A stretch of 64,000 nucleotides of DNA. It comes from Sulfitobacter maritimus (GTDB taxonomy: Bacteria; Pseudomonadota; Alphaproteobacteria; Rhodobacterales; Rhodobacteraceae). The stretch is taken from contig NZ_JABVBB010000021.1 of assembly GCF_013346665.1 (NCBI RefSeq), positions 372,001-436,000 of the forward strand, in the 5' to 3' direction. Under the pieces are notes generated by a model that did not search any database, had not been told where the DNA came from, and saw only the letters and a list, made by a program, of their open reading frames with translations. Shown piece after piece: positions 17,364 through 27,901 of the stretch. Both the position numbers and the translations under genes were made by a program. The stretch's first letter is position 1. The number at the start of each line of letters is the position of its first letter.

Positions 17364-17618
17364 TCAGGTCTTATCCGGATCGCTGTCTGACTTGGTTTCG
17401 GGATCGTTATAATCACTGGGATCAAAGTCACCGGGATCAAAGGCCTCCTCGTCTTCAGCAATGCCCGAGACATGGGTGGTCCCGGTTTCCTCGTTATAGA
17501 CCAACCCATAGGTCGCTTTGCCCTCAGATTTATAGCGCCGATACTCGTGAATGCCTGCGTAGACAAAGACGATCGTAATCGGGAGCAGAATCAATGCAGC
17601 GATCAATTGGGGTTCCAT
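17364..17618 (-). CDS. Small single-helix membrane protein with acidic tail
   Basis: An 84-residue protein. One membrane helix (LIAALILLPITIVFVYAGI, about residues 5-23) is followed by a basic HEYRRYKSEGK. The tail from about residue 50 is rich in Asp and Glu (AEDEEAFDPGDFDPSDYND). AAGGAG lies before the ATG at 17618; the 25 in-frame codons upstream are rejected. It converges on the EEP gene. I do not recognise a family. Topology suggests N-out with the acidic tail in the cytoplasm. Confidence 0.6.
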   Translation of the reverse strand: MEPQLIAALILLPITIVFVYAGIHEYRRYKSEGKATYGLVYNEETGTTHVSGIAEDEEAFDPGDFDPSDYNDPETKSDSDPDKT

Positions 17619-17729
17619 GTAGGCTCCTTGGTTGCGGAATGGCGTTGGCACAGGGGCGATCTGATGCAGTGACAGGCCGCCCTCAGGTGCCAAGCGCCTT
17701 TCTATCAGATGGGGTCGCGCGCGAAACCG

Positions 17730-18932
17730 TCAACCTTTGACCGAGCGCAGCTCGGACGCGCGAGCGGCCCGCGCCTCGCTTAATGACCGCCGCACAGCCA
17801 TCGCCGCCTCGGTAAAAGCAAGCAGCGCGATCAGGATCAACAGCGGGCGCGCGCCTACCTCGACGATCATCCAGCCTGCGATCAGCGGGAAGCCGAAAAT
17901 CCCAATAAAATAAGTCAGAGCAAAGAGTTGCAGGGTCTGTGCGCTGAGGTCCTCTTGGGCGTCATTGGCTGCAGCGGTCACCAGGATCGGATAGGACACC
18001 CCGTAGCCAATGCCAAAGAGCACGGCCACCAGCAGATAAAGCGGCACGCTCGTGCTGCTAAAGATAAACAAAACCACGCTTGTCCCCATGACACATAGCA
18101 AAAAGGCGATTGTCCGATAGGGGTTATCGCCGCCCCTGAACCGCGCCAAAATCAGCCGGAAGAAGACGACAGTCGCGGTATAGACCAGAAAGAAGTTGGC
18201 ATAGTCCAACCCCCTCGCATCGGCGAAAACAGTCTGAAAGTTGATCATCCCCGCAAACACGCTGGCGCCCAGACAGATCATTGTGATCGGCAGCAAGGAC
18301 CGGGATCTGACGACCCCGGACAAGGCGCGAAGGGTGATACGCGACGGCGCTTCCGGGCGTGGGCTGATGGCATGGGCTTTAATCGGATGATCCAACAGGT
18401 AAAACAACACCGCACTGATGATGCAGAGCGCTCCCGTAAGGTAAAAGGCAAAGCGCACCGAATAGCCGGCCCCTTCAAGAGCCGAGGCGAGAACGGGCGA
18501 TAAGCCAAAGCCAGCCATGTTGAAAGCCGACAATAGCGTGAAATAGCGCACCCGGTCGGCGACTGTCACAAGGCGCGACAGAACGATCGGGCCAAGCGAA
18601 TAAGTCAGCCCCCAGCCAAACCCCATCAGCAAGCTGGCGACGACCAGCCCAACGCCGACCGTGTCGATGTACCCAAACAGAAAGAGCGACAGCGAGATCG
18701 CAAGACAGGCGCCGCTGAGCGTGCGTAGGCGTCCGAAAAGATCGGACAGATGCCCAGAGAAATAGACCGTTACGAGGGTCGCGATAGTGGTCGCAAACAA
18801 CATGCCCCCGACCACTTTTTCATTGGCGCCGAAACTGTCAAAAAGCCGCGGAAGCAGAAAGGTCAAACCGTAGGCACCTGCTTGCAGGAAAATTGCGATC
18901 AGATACAACGCAAAGAGCAATGGTCGGTTCAT
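17730..18932 (-). CDS. MFS transporter
   Basis: A 400-residue major facilitator with 12 predicted membrane helices, starting LLFALYLIAIFLQAGAYGLTFLLPRLF. The 2-3 loop reads YFSGHLSDLFGRLRTL, a good match to the MFS signature GxxxDRxGRR. The C-terminus is Arg-rich (RRSLSEARAARASELRS). It stands alone on the minus strand, with a promoter gap from 18933 toward purU. No substrate clue in the sequence or context. Confidence 0.85.
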   Translation of the reverse strand: MNRPLLFALYLIAIFLQAGAYGLTFLLPRLFDSFGANEKVVGGMLFATTIATLVTVYFSGHLSDLFGRLRTLSGACLAISLSLFLFGYIDTVGVGLVVASLLMGFGWGLTYSLGPIVLSRLVTVADRVRYFTLLSAFNMAGFGLSPVLASALEGAGYSVRFAFYLTGALCIISAVLFYLLDHPIKAHAISPRPEAPSRITLRALSGVVRSRSLLPITMICLGASVFAGMINFQTVFADARGLDYANFFLVYTATVVFFRLILARFRGGDNPYRTIAFLLCVMGTSVVLFIFSSTSVPLYLLVAVLFGIGYGVSYPILVTAAANDAQEDLSAQTLQLFALTYFIGIFGFPLIAGWMIVEVGARPLLILIALLAFTEAAMAVRRSLSEARAARASELRSVKG

Positions 18933-19020
18933 GAGAAAACCTTAAAATACCTAGTCTATAGGTCGCCCCGCATCAGGAAAGCTTTATCTCCTGCTGCGTC
19001 GAATTCCGCGCGATTTTTGG

Positions 19021-19929
19021 CTATGAAAACACAACCGTGCGCTGCCCGTTGAGCATAACGCGCCCTTCGAGATGCAATTTCACCGCTCGCGCCAGAACAC
19101 GCGATTCAATATCGCGGCCTACAGCGACCAGATCATCGGGGGTCATCGAATGGACCACGCGCTCGGCCTCTTGTTCGATGATCGGCCCTTCATCAAGGTC
19201 AGCGGTCACGTAATGCGCGGTGGCACCGACCATCTTCACCCCACGTTCATGGGCTTGGTGATAGGGTTTCGCCCCTTTGAAACTGGGCAAAAACGAATGG
19301 TGAATATTGATGACCCGCCCCGACAGCTTGCGCGACAGATCGTCGGACAGCACCTGCATATAACGGGCCAAGACGACAAGATCGACATTGCTTTCATCCA
19401 CAAGTTGCATCAGCGCCGCTTCGGCTTCGGCCTTGGTGTCTCGACTGACAGGAATGTGGTAAAACGGCAGCCCCTCTTGCGCCGCGACCCGCGCAGCTTC
19501 GGGGTGGTTCGAGACAACCCCCACAACCTCAGCGTTCAACCAACCCACGCGAACCTGATACAGCAGATGCAGCAGCGCATGATCAAAGCGCGATACCATA
19601 ATCAGCACCCGAGGTTTGCGCGCCGCATCGGTTAGGCTCATCTGCATATCAAAACGTGTGACCACCGGCGCGAGGGCCGTTTCGATCTTAGCGGCGGTTG
19701 TCCCTTCCGCCCCGTTAAAGGCCAGACGCAAAAAGAACCGACCGCTTGGACGGTCCCAGAACTGCGCTGTTTCCACAAGGTTTGCGCCATGCCCTGCAAG
19801 CACATTGGTCACAGCCGCCACGATCCCCGGCTCGGCCTTGCAGGTCAGGTTTAAGATGAAACGGCGCTCGCTTGGGATGCCAGCGGTCGGTTTCTCAGCA
19901 TTCGGGCAAGTTAACGGCAAGGCCTCCAA
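19021..19929 (-). CDS. purU: Formyltetrahydrofolate deformylase
   Basis: A hydrolase releasing formate and THF from 10-formyl-THF. An N-terminal ACT domain (RRFILNLTCKAEPGIVAAV) is followed by a formyltransferase-type catalytic domain with NIHHSFLPSFKGAKPYHQAH, GATAHYVTADLDEGPII and the active-site Asn-His-Asp set. It is the last gene of the sox-glyA-sdaA operon, where it would balance C1-folates made by sarcosine oxidase and GlyA. The start is uncertain: no ATG lies near the N-terminus. TTG codons at 19929 or 19920 are the usable candidates, and both sit within the end of sdaA, after a GGAGG. Confidence 0.88.
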   Translation of the reverse strand: MEALPLTCPNAEKPTAGIPSERRFILNLTCKAEPGIVAAVTNVLAGHGANLVETAQFWDRPSGRFFLRLAFNGAEGTTAAKIETALAPVVTRFDMQMSLTDAARKPRVLIMVSRFDHALLHLLYQVRVGWLNAEVVGVVSNHPEAARVAAQEGLPFYHIPVSRDTKAEAEAALMQLVDESNVDLVVLARYMQVLSDDLSRKLSGRVINIHHSFLPSFKGAKPYHQAHERGVKMVGATAHYVTADLDEGPIIEQEAERVVHSMTPDDLVAVGRDIESRVLARAVKLHLEGRVMLNGQRTVVFS

Positions 19930-21307
19930 GGCTCGTCTCCTTATATTTTGTGTTCATGTCTTCGCCGGTCTGGCGCATGGTTTCGATGCAATTGTCGAGC
20001 GGCATGAAATGTGTCCCGTCGCCGCGCAGCGCGAGACTGGCCGCGCTCACGGCCTTGATGGCCCCCAGTCCGTTGCGCTCAATGCAGGGCACTTGCACCA
20101 GCCCCGCAACCGGATCGCAGGTCATGCCAAGATGGTGTTCCAGTGCGATTTCGGCAGCGTTCTCGATCTGGGCGTTGCTGCCACCTAACGCCGCGCAGAG
20201 CCCCGCGGCGGCCATGGCAGAGGCGCTTCCGACTTCAGCCTGACAGCCACATTCCGCGCCCGAGATTGAAGCGCGATGTTTGATCAATCCGCCAATTGCG
20301 GCGGCGGTGAGCATCATCGTTTCCACCCCCGCATCTGACGCGCCAATGCAGTGGTCGCGGTAGTAGCGCACCACAGCGGGCACCACCCCCGCCGCGCCGT
20401 TGGTGGGTGAGGTAACGACCCGCCCCCCTGCCGCGTTTTCTTCGTTCACCGCCATCGCGTAGACCGATAACCAATCGTTGGATGCATGAGGTTGGCGTTG
20501 GTTGCTCCCGCTCTCGGCCAGAAGCTGTTGGTGAATGGCTTTGGCACGGCGTTTGACACTCAGCCCGCCCGGCAAAAGACCGTCGAGTTGCAAACCGCGG
20601 TCGATACAGGCGTTCATGACGTCGCAGACGCCTTTGATCTGGGTCGACAATTCGCGCGGTTGAATGGCCTGATGCGCACATTCGTTAGCACGCTTCATCT
20701 CGGCGATGGTCTTGCCCGCTTCCGCGCCCATCTGCAGCATCTCAGCCGCTGAGCCAAAGGGATAGGGATAAGCGCGGGTTGCCTGTTGGGGCTGTGATTT
20801 TGCGTCCTTTTGCGCCCTCAGCTCTGCATCCGTCACGACAAAGCCGCCGCCTACGGAGTAATAGGTCTGCGTGAGATAGGGATTGCCGCGCTCGTCAAAG
20901 GCACGCAGCACCAGCCCGTTCGCATGGCCCGGCAAAGGCGGGCCATAGTCAAAAACCAGATCTTTGTCGGGATCAAAGTCCAAGGTTCCCAGTCCCGGCG
21001 GGCTGATGCGTTTGGAGGCGCGAACCTCCGCCTCCAACGCTTCGGCGGCGTCTGGCTCAAGCGTTTGCGGCGAGTAGCCAAGCAGCCCAAGGATCACCGC
21101 CCGGTCGGTCGCATGGCCTTTGCCGGTAAAGGCGAGCGAACCGTGCAGGGACGCGCCGAGACGGGTCAGGGTGCCCGCACCGGGGATTTTCTCCGCCCCG
21201 CCGCGCAGATCGTCCAGAAACCGCGCGGCGGCGGTCATCGGCCCCATCGTATGAGACGATGAAGGGCCAACGCCGATTTTGAAGATATCAAAGACGGACA
21301 GAAACAT
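19895..21307 (-). CDS. sdaA: L-serine ammonia-lyase (Fe-S)
   Basis: A 470-residue single-chain iron-sulfur L-serine dehydratase converting serine to pyruvate and ammonia. It begins [24 protein letters not shown], the beta-domain signature. The catalytic alpha domain holds [20 protein letters not shown] and [17 protein letters not shown], with the cysteines that bind the cluster. The start at 21307 lies four bases after the glyA stop, so the two are translationally linked. In this operon it sends sarcosine-derived serine into central metabolism. The gene end overlaps the likely purU start. Confidence 0.93.
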   Translation of the reverse strand: MFLSVFDIFKIGVGPSSSHTMGPMTAAARFLDDLRGGAEKIPGAGTLTRLGASLHGSLAFTGKGHATDRAVILGLLGYSPQTLEPDAAEALEAEVRASKRISPPGLGTLDFDPDKDLVFDYGPPLPGHANGLVLRAFDERGNPYLTQTYYSVGGGFVVTDAELRAQKDAKSQPQQATRAYPYPFGSAAEMLQMGAEAGKTIAEMKRANECAHQAIQPRELSTQIKGVCDVMNACIDRGLQLDGLLPGGLSVKRRAKAIHQQLLAESGSNQRQPHASNDWLSVYAMAVNEENAAGGRVVTSPTNGAAGVVPAVVRYYRDHCIGASDAGVETMMLTAAAIGGLIKHRASISGAECGCQAEVGSASAMAAAGLCAALGGSNAQIENAAEIALEHHLGMTCDPVAGLVQVPCIERNGLGAIKAVSAASLALRGDGTHFMPLDNCIETMRQTGEDMNTKYKETSLGGLAVNLPEC

Positions 21308-21311
21308 CGGG

Positions 21312-22586
21312 CTAGACGCCGTCGGCGTAGATCGGATGAGCCGCACAAAGCGCCTGCACCTCTTTCAGCACCGCCGCTTCGACTTCGGCATCGCCTTCGG
21401 GGCTATCGGCCAGTGCGTCGATCACCCGCAGGACCAGTTCACCAACCTTGCGGAACTCCGCTTCGCCAAAGCCGCGCGTGGTGCCAGCAGAGGTGCCAAG
21501 CCGCACGCCCGAGGTCACGAAAGGTTTTTCAGGATCAAAGGGGATCGCGTTTTTGTTGCAGGTCAGGCCCGCGCGTTCGAGCGCGATTTCCGCGACCTTG
21601 CCGGTAACCCCTTTTGGGCGCAGATCGACCAGCACCATGTGGCAATCCGTGCCGCCAGAGACCACGCCAAGCCCGCCCGCGACCAGCACCTCGGACAAGG
21701 CACGCGCATTGGCGATCACATCTTGTGCGTATTGTTTGAACGACGGGGCGAGCGCTTCGCCAAAGGCCACCGCCTTGGCAGCGATCACATGCATGAGCGG
21801 CCCGCCCTGGTTGCCGGGGAAAACAGCGGAGTTGAACTTTTTGGCGAGCGCTTCGTCATTGGTCAGAATGATCCCGCCGCGGGGGCCGCGCAGGGTCTTA
21901 TGGGTGGTCGATGTCACGACATGGGCATGGGGCACCGGGTCCGGGTAGTGACCGGCGGCGATCAGCCCCGCGTAATGCGCCATATCGACCATCAGATAGG
22001 CGCCCACCTCATCCGCGATGGCGCGGAAGGCGGCGAAATCCATATGCCGTGGATAGGCCGATGCTCCGGCGATGATGAGCTTTGGCTTGGTCTCCTGCGC
22101 GACTTTGCGCACATTGTCCATGTCGATCAGGTGATCGTCCTTTGACACTTCGTAGCTGACCACATCGAACCATTTGCCCGACATGGTGACCGGCGAGCCG
22201 TGGGTCAGATGGCCGCCGTGCGCCAGATCCAGTCCCATGATCCGATCGCCCGGCTGCAGCAGGGCAAGGAACACCGCCTGATTGGCCTGCGCTCCGGAAT
22301 GGGGCTGCACATTGGCAAAGCCCGCGCCGAAGAGTTCTTTCACTCTGTCGATGGCGATTTGCTCGACCGTATCCACATGCTCGCAGCCGCCGTAGTAGCG
22401 CCGCCCCGGATAGCCTTCGGCGTATTTATTGGTCAGCACCGATCCTTGTGCACGCAGCACATCGCGGCTCACGATGTTTTCTGACGCGATCAGCTCGATC
22501 TGGTTCTGCTGACGGTCAAGCTCGTGGCTGACCGCATCGGCCACGGCGGTGTCGGTAATCTGGTTTTTATCAACGGTCATAAGCAT
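21312..22586 (-). CDS. glyA: Serine hydroxymethyltransferase
   Basis: A 424-residue PLP enzyme interconverting glycine plus 5,10-methylene-THF and serine. Visible family blocks are [36 protein letters not shown], and [13 protein letters not shown] with the PLP lysine. The start at 22586 was preferred because AGGA lies about eight bases upstream and the family begins near here; an in-frame start at 22643 is too far out. Sitting between soxG and sdaA, it uses both products of sarcosine oxidase, glycine and methylene-THF. A second housekeeping glyA may exist elsewhere; this cannot be judged here. Confidence 0.94.
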   Translation of the reverse strand: MLMTVDKNQITDTAVADAVSHELDRQQNQIELIASENIVSRDVLRAQGSVLTNKYAEGYPGRRYYGGCEHVDTVEQIAIDRVKELFGAGFANVQPHSGAQANQAVFLALLQPGDRIMGLDLAHGGHLTHGSPVTMSGKWFDVVSYEVSKDDHLIDMDNVRKVAQETKPKLIIAGASAYPRHMDFAAFRAIADEVGAYLMVDMAHYAGLIAAGHYPDPVPHAHVVTSTTHKTLRGPRGGIILTNDEALAKKFNSAVFPGNQGGPLMHVIAAKAVAFGEALAPSFKQYAQDVIANARALSEVLVAGGLGVVSGGTDCHMVLVDLRPKGVTGKVAEIALERAGLTCNKNAIPFDPEKPFVTSGVRLGTSAGTTRGFGEAEFRKVGELVLRVIDALADSPEGDAEVEAAVLKEVQALCAAHPIYADGV

Positions 22587-22663
22587 GACAAATATCCTTT
22601 CGAACACTCGGGAAGAGCGCGCTCCCGTCAGAGAGCGCGGCATTGTTGAAATGTGGCGAAGCC

Positions 22664-23194
22664 TTAGTAGCCGGCGGCAAACTCGCGCGTTGCGATCTCA
22701 AGTATGCCCTGCACATGCGGCATGTAGGAGCGCCAGACTTCGAGCCGGAAAGCCTCCTCCGCATCGCGGATCAGCACGACCTGCGCATAGTCAAAAACGG
22801 TGCGTTTGGCCCCGCCAATCGGCAGACGTGACAGATCAATGGGACAGCCAACCGACAACAGTTCGGCAGCCGCTGGCCCCTTGATGCTCAAGGTCAACTC
22901 CCGGTCAGAGATCACCACCAGACTGTGCGGCGTAGTGGCGCGCACCTTGTCAAAAGCAGAGACAATCGCCTGTTGGTCGCTTTCTGCCGCGTGAAGCAGC
23001 CATTCATCCGGCCCCATACAATAGGCGGCGCGGTCCCCGTTTTGCGCCCCCTCCCCGATCTTGGTCGGAAGGGTCAGGCCAAAGGCAGAAGCAGCGGCGG
23101 AGAGGTCCTTGGGGTCAATGCGAAGGTTGAACCGCGCCACAGGGGGCAAAAGCGTGACACTCACTGCATCGAAAGAAGTTACTGGTGCATTCAT
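22664..23194 (-). CDS. soxG: Sarcosine oxidase gamma subunit
   Basis: A 176-residue subunit of heterotetrameric sarcosine oxidase. It has the GcvT-like small fold of SoxG, seen in [26 protein letters not shown] and [26 protein letters not shown]. SoxG lies against the C-terminal folate-binding domain of SoxA and helps close the chamber. It starts 13 bases after soxA in the usual soxBDAG order, with glyA 77 bases downstream. Confidence 0.9.
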   Translation of the reverse strand: MNAPVTSFDAVSVTLLPPVARFNLRIDPKDLSAAASAFGLTLPTKIGEGAQNGDRAAYCMGPDEWLLHAAESDQQAIVSAFDKVRATTPHSLVVISDRELTLSIKGPAAAELLSVGCPIDLSRLPIGGAKRTVFDYAQVVLIRDAEEAFRLEVWRSYMPHVQGILEIATREFAAGY

Positions 23195-23207
23195 GGTCTC
23201 GTCCTCC

Positions 23208-26200
23208 TTATTCGACCTTCAAGCGGTCGCCCGCAGGGTCGTAGAACATGGTTGAGGTGACTTTCGCCGTGATCGGTTTGCCGGACTCGCCGGGAAGGTA
23301 GAGGGTCTGATCCATCCGGTCGAAGCCCCCTTCGACCACCGCCATCGCGATGGAGCGGCCAAGCGCTTCGGACCAATAGGAAGAGGTCACATGGCCGATC
23401 ATCTTCATCGGCTTGGGCTGGTTCGGATCATCTACGATCTGCGCCCCTTCGGTCAGCACGGTCTTCGGGTCATCGGTCAACAGGCCAACCAATTGCTTAC
23501 GCCCGGGTGCCACGATATCGGGCCGCTCAAGCGAGCGTTTGCCGACAAAGTCCGGTTTCTTCTTGCCAATCGCCCAGCCGATGCCGGCATCGAGCGGGGT
23601 AACCGTGCCGTCGGTGTCTTGCCCGACGATGATGAAACCCTTCTCGGCCCGCAGAACGTGCATCGTTTCTGTGCCATAGGGGCAGATGTCGTATTGCTGT
23701 CCTGCCGCCCAGAGCTTCTCCCACAGCGCTTTGCCGTGCCGCGCCGGGACATTGATCTCGAACCCCAACTCGCCGGTAAAGCTGATCCGGAAGAGCCGCG
23801 CCGGGAAGCCGCCAACGGTGCATTCGACCACTGACATATGCTGCATTGCCTCGGCCGAGATATCGGCCCCCTCAACGAAGGGCGCCAGCAGTTTGCGGGC
23901 ATTGGGACCGTTGAGCGCGATGGTCGCCCATTCCTCTGTGGTTGAGGTCAGCCAGACCTTGAGATCAGGCCATTCGGTCTGAAGGTAATCCTCCATCATG
24001 TTGAGCACCCGTGCCGCACCCCCGGTGGTGGTGGTGACATGGAACAGATCATCGCGCATCCGGCCAATCACACCGTCGTCGCGGATGAAGCCATCCTCTC
24101 CCAAAAGCAGGCCATAGCGGGCGCGACCGACGCCCAGTTTGGTCCAGGGATTGGTGTACATGCGGTTCATGAATTCGGTGGCATCAGGGCCGGAGACTTC
24201 GATCTTGCCAAGCGTTGACGCATCGAAAATGCCGACGCTTTCACGGGTCGCCTTACACTCCCGCGCTACGGCCTTGTGCATGTCCTCCCCCGCTTGGGGG
24301 AAATACCAAGCCCGCCGCCAGAGCGCTACCGGCTCAAAGGCCGCGCCGTGTTCTTCGGCCCAACTGTCAATCGGCGTGCGCCGCGTGACTTCAAAATGCT
24401 TGCCTTTGTGATACCCCGCAAACGCGCCGAAAGTGGTGGGCGTATAAGGCGGGCGGAAGGTGGTGAGCCCGACCTGCGGCGCCTCTTTGCCAAGCGCGTC
24501 AGAGGCGATGGTCAGCCCGTTCATGTTGGACAATTTGCCCTGATCCGTGGCCATGCCATTCGTGGTGTAGCGTTTAACATGCTCGATCGACTTCATGCCC
24601 TCGCGCACCGCAAGGCGAATGTCCTTGGCTGTCACGTCGTTCTGGAAGTCGACAAAGGCCTTGGCCTTGCCCGCGCTGCGGTCGGTCGGCAGTTCCTTTT
24701 GCGTGATCCCCGTCCCGGCCCGGTCGTTGGACACCTCATAGGTGGCGGTTCCGGTCATACGTCCCAAGGCTTTCACCGCGTCCGTGCCAGCCTTCGCGCC
24801 GTCCTCAAGCGCCGCGGCAATGCCCCAGAGGCCACGGCCCGCGCCCGCAATATGGACGTTCTCAGTCTTGTGGCCCGGCAGGTAGACTTTCGCTTCGGGG
24901 TCCCAGTGCAGCGAGCCTTTGGTGTGCGAGAAAAGATGCAGCGATGGGGTCCAGCCGCCGCAGACCAGAACTGCATCGCAGTTCAGCATTTGCGCCGGGC
25001 CGACTTTCCCGTGCCGGACCGGATTGACACGCAGTGCTTTGACCCGCAAACGCCCTTTTGCGCCGGTGGCCGTATGCCCCACCAATGTGTCGATCCCGCG
25101 CTTCATGGCTTGCTGCACCAAGGCGGCAGGGACTTCGGGCCGCGTATCGACGATAGCCACCACATTGGCCCCGGCATCGGCCATGTCAAAGGCGCTATAC
25201 CACGCGCTGTCGTGACTGGTCAGAACAACAGGGTTCTCTCCCACCAAGACGCCAAAGCGGTTCAGGAAGGTCTGTGCCGCGCCTGCCATCATAATGCCGG
25301 GGGTGTCATTGCCGTGAAAGACCATCGGGCGTTCGATGGCACCCTGGGCCAATACGACCTCCTGCGCACGCACCCGCCACATACGTTCGCGCGGCGCGGC
25401 GGTCGGCGCATCAGCAAGGTGATCAGTCAGCTTTTGCACCAGCCCGATCATGTTCTGGTGGTAGTAGCCCATCGCCGTGGTGCGGGTCATGCGGGTCACG
25501 TTGGGCAGATTGTCAAGTTCCGCCAGCGCAGCTTCCAACCAATCCCAAGCCTCTTTGCCGTCAATGGTGATCGATGGTTCTGACAAAAGCGTGCCGCCCA
25601 TTTCGGCATGTTCGTCCAGCAGCACCACCTTGGACCCAGCCCGCCCGGCAGACAACGCCGCAGCAATGCCCGAGGGGCCAGAGCCGACCACCAAGACGTC
25701 ACAATGCAGATAGCGGCTGGCATAGCTGTCGGGGTCGACCTCACTCGGGGCCTTGCCCAGACCGGCGGCCTTGCGAATGAAGGGCTCGTAGACCGAGTCC
25801 CAAAAGCTGCGCGGCCACATGAAGGTCTTGTAATAAAACCCGGCAGAGAACAGCATATAGAGACGGTCGTTGATCGCGCCGAGGTCAAAGGCCAGCGAGG
25901 GCCATTTGTTCTGGCTCTCGGTTTTCAGCCCCGGATAAATCTCTTGCATCGTGGCGCGGGTGTTCGGCTCGAACTGTCCTTTGCCGCGTGTGGTGCCGAT
26001 GAGCGCATTTGGCTCTTCCGATCCCGCCGTGACCACACCGCGCGGGCGGTGGTACTTGAAACTGCGGCCCATCAGATGCACGCCATTGGCGAGCAGAGCG
26101 GATGCGACGGTATCCCCTTCAACACCCTCGAACCGGTCCCCATCAAAGGTGAAAGACACCGGTTTTGCGTGGTTGACCCGGCCTTTGCCCTTTACGCGGT

Positions 26201-26210
26201 ACTTTGTCAT
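23208..26210 (-). CDS. soxA: Sarcosine oxidase alpha subunit
   Basis: A 1000-residue subunit. The N-terminal 2Fe-2S-fold-like domain (FEGVEGDTVASALLANGVHLMGRSFKYHRPRG, about 28-60, without cluster cysteines) is followed by an NAD-binding Rossmann unit (DVLVVGSGPSGIAAALSAG, near 175). From about residue 600 there is a GcvT-like THF-binding domain ending KVTSTMFYDPAGDRLKVE. It channels the imine from SoxB to tetrahydrofolate, giving glycine and 5,10-methylene-THF. It overlaps soxD by four bases. Full length for the family. Confidence 0.95.
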   Translation of the reverse strand: MTKYRVKGKGRVNHAKPVSFTFDGDRFEGVEGDTVASALLANGVHLMGRSFKYHRPRGVVTAGSEEPNALIGTTRGKGQFEPNTRATMQEIYPGLKTESQNKWPSLAFDLGAINDRLYMLFSAGFYYKTFMWPRSFWDSVYEPFIRKAAGLGKAPSEVDPDSYASRYLHCDVLVVGSGPSGIAAALSAGRAGSKVVLLDEHAEMGGTLLSEPSITIDGKEAWDWLEAALAELDNLPNVTRMTRTTAMGYYHQNMIGLVQKLTDHLADAPTAAPRERMWRVRAQEVVLAQGAIERPMVFHGNDTPGIMMAGAAQTFLNRFGVLVGENPVVLTSHDSAWYSAFDMADAGANVVAIVDTRPEVPAALVQQAMKRGIDTLVGHTATGAKGRLRVKALRVNPVRHGKVGPAQMLNCDAVLVCGGWTPSLHLFSHTKGSLHWDPEAKVYLPGHKTENVHIAGAGRGLWGIAAALEDGAKAGTDAVKALGRMTGTATYEVSNDRAGTGITQKELPTDRSAGKAKAFVDFQNDVTAKDIRLAVREGMKSIEHVKRYTTNGMATDQGKLSNMNGLTIASDALGKEAPQVGLTTFRPPYTPTTFGAFAGYHKGKHFEVTRRTPIDSWAEEHGAAFEPVALWRRAWYFPQAGEDMHKAVARECKATRESVGIFDASTLGKIEVSGPDATEFMNRMYTNPWTKLGVGRARYGLLLGEDGFIRDDGVIGRMRDDLFHVTTTTGGAARVLNMMEDYLQTEWPDLKVWLTSTTEEWATIALNGPNARKLLAPFVEGADISAEAMQHMSVVECTVGGFPARLFRISFTGELGFEINVPARHGKALWEKLWAAGQQYDICPYGTETMHVLRAEKGFIIVGQDTDGTVTPLDAGIGWAIGKKKPDFVGKRSLERPDIVAPGRKQLVGLLTDDPKTVLTEGAQIVDDPNQPKPMKMIGHVTSSYWSEALGRSIAMAVVEGGFDRMDQTLYLPGESGKPITAKVTSTMFYDPAGDRLKVE

Positions 26211-26506
26211 TCTGCTGCCTCCAGCTGTGTCATATCGGGCCGGGCTTCGCCTGCCTTATAGGTGGTCAGAAAACGGTCGCTGACGGTGTCGCGCAGCGCG
26301 TTGAAGAAGCGTCCGCAGCCGTTGATGTGCCGCCAGCGCTCAGCGTGGACGCCTTTGACGTTGGTGCGAATGAACAGAAAATCGCGCCATTCTTCGTCGC
26401 TGAGCTTCGAGGGATCTTCGGGCCGCACGATATGCGCCTCGCCCGCATAGGCGAATTCCAGTTCGGGCAGCGTATCATCGCAATAGGGGCAATGGATCAG
26501 TAGCAT
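26207..26506 (-). CDS. soxD: Sarcosine oxidase delta subunit
   Basis: A 99-residue zinc-binding subunit. It starts MLLIHCPYCDDTLPELEF, with the Cys-x-x-Cys pair at residues 6 and 9; a His in the RHINGCGRFFNALRDT stretch and the nearby Cys complete the usual zinc site. SoxD bridges SoxA and SoxB. It is 12 bases downstream of soxB and overlaps soxA by ATGA. Confidence 0.93.
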   Translation of the reverse strand: MLLIHCPYCDDTLPELEFAYAGEAHIVRPEDPSKLSDEEWRDFLFIRTNVKGVHAERWRHINGCGRFFNALRDTVSDRFLTTYKAGEARPDMTQLEAAE

Positions 26507-26518
26507 ATCAGGGTCTCC

Positions 26519-27772
26519 TCAGTGCGCCACGGCTGCCGCGGCGGCCTCGTCAATCAGACGGCCAGTTGTGAAACGTTCGAGTGTGAAGGGCGCATTGATC
26601 GGGTGCGGCTCGTCCTTAGCGACGGTATAGGCCAAGGTATGCGCGGCCCCCGGTGTCGCCTTGAACCCGCCCGTGCCCCAGCCGCAGTTAACGTAAAGCC
26701 CCTTGACGGGGGTTTTCCCAAGAATGGCTGAGCGGTCCGGCGTAACATCAACGATACCCCCCCATTTGCGCAGCATTCGCATCCGGTTGAATATCGGAAA
26801 GACCTCGCAAATCGCGGAAACCGTATGCTCGATCAGCGGCAACCCGCCCCGTTGGGAATAGCTGGTGTATTGATCGGTGCCAGAGCCGATGACCAACTCG
26901 CCCTTGTCGGACTGGCTGATATAGGCGTGCACGGTGTTAGACATGACAACACAGGGGAAAACGGGTTTCACCGGCTCCGAGACCAGCGCTTGCAACGGGT
27001 AGCTTTCCAGCGGCATCCGCACGCCCGCGCTGTCCATCACGACCGAGGTATGGCCCGCAGCCGAAACCGCGACCTTCTTGGCTTTGATAAAGCCCTTGGC
27101 CGTGTCGACCCCCTCAACCGAGCCATCGGCGGCGCGTCGGATCGCGATCACCGGGCAGTTCTGAATGATATCGACGCCACGCTTCGCCGCGGCCCGCGCA
27201 TAGCCCCAGGCAACCGCATCATGCCGCGCGGTGCCAGCGCGTTTTTGCAAGGCAGCGCCCATCACCGGATAGCGCGCATCAGGCGAGATGTTGAGCGGTG
27301 GGCAGAAGGCCTTGGCCTGCTCCGGCGTCAGCCACCGGTTGTCGACCCCGTTCAGACGGTTGGCGTGAATGTGGCGCTGGAAGCTCTGCACGTCATGGAC
27401 GTTATGGGCCAGCATCATGACGCCCCGTTTGGAGTACATGACGTTGTAGTTCAGCTCGGTCGATAGGTTTTCCCAAAGATCGAGCGCATGGTCATAAAGC
27501 TTGGCGCTTTCGTCATAGAGGTAGTTCGAGCGGATGATCGTCGTGTTCCGCCCGGTGTTGCCACCGCCAAGCCAGCCTTTTTCAATGACCGCGACATTGG
27601 TGATGCCATGCTCTTTGGCCAAGTAGTAAGCCGCGCCCAGCCCATGACCGCCTGCCCCGACGATGATGACGTCGTATTCGTCCTTGGGCTGTTTGTCGGG
27701 CCACTGCTCCGGCCAATTCTTATGGCCGGTTAGCGCATTTTTGAGCAGCGACATTGCAGAGAAATGGGTCAT
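26519..27772 (-). CDS. soxB: Sarcosine oxidase beta subunit
   Basis: The 417-residue catalytic flavoprotein that oxidises sarcosine. The FAD-binding motif [22 protein letters not shown] is at 36-57. [17 protein letters not shown] surrounds the covalent-flavin region, and the C-terminal [15 protein letters not shown] closes the second dinucleotide site. The N-terminus [17 protein letters not shown] is the normal family start. As first gene of the operon, its promoter must lie in 27773-27901, shared with the divergent AraC-type regulator. Confidence 0.95.
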   Translation of the reverse strand: MTHFSAMSLLKNALTGHKNWPEQWPDKQPKDEYDVIIVGAGGHGLGAAYYLAKEHGITNVAVIEKGWLGGGNTGRNTTIIRSNYLYDESAKLYDHALDLWENLSTELNYNVMYSKRGVMMLAHNVHDVQSFQRHIHANRLNGVDNRWLTPEQAKAFCPPLNISPDARYPVMGAALQKRAGTARHDAVAWGYARAAAKRGVDIIQNCPVIAIRRAADGSVEGVDTAKGFIKAKKVAVSAAGHTSVVMDSAGVRMPLESYPLQALVSEPVKPVFPCVVMSNTVHAYISQSDKGELVIGSGTDQYTSYSQRGGLPLIEHTVSAICEVFPIFNRMRMLRKWGGIVDVTPDRSAILGKTPVKGLYVNCGWGTGGFKATPGAAHTLAYTVAKDEPHPINAPFTLERFTTGRLIDEAAAAAVAH

Positions 27773-27901
27773 TTTCAGAACCTCGAATGAAAGAAGGGAG
27801 CCGTTAAACTGACCTTGGCGAAAGGGCGAAATTTCTCATTGTATCTTTGCGCCAAAAGCATGGTATATTCGCGCCAGTGATCGCTTTTAGGAATCCGCTA
27901 A

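Noticed and set aside
21279..22145. Rightward open frame opposite glyA
   Set aside because: Antisense shadow; glyA is fully supported on the other strand.
24276..25583. Long rightward open frame (435 codons) opposite soxA
   Set aside because: Antisense shadow of soxA, with His- and Arg-rich nonsense composition.
22587..27901. Glycine riboswitch in the sox-glyA operon
   Set aside because: No tandem aptamer-like conserved segments were seen in the gap before soxB or in the 77 bases before glyA.
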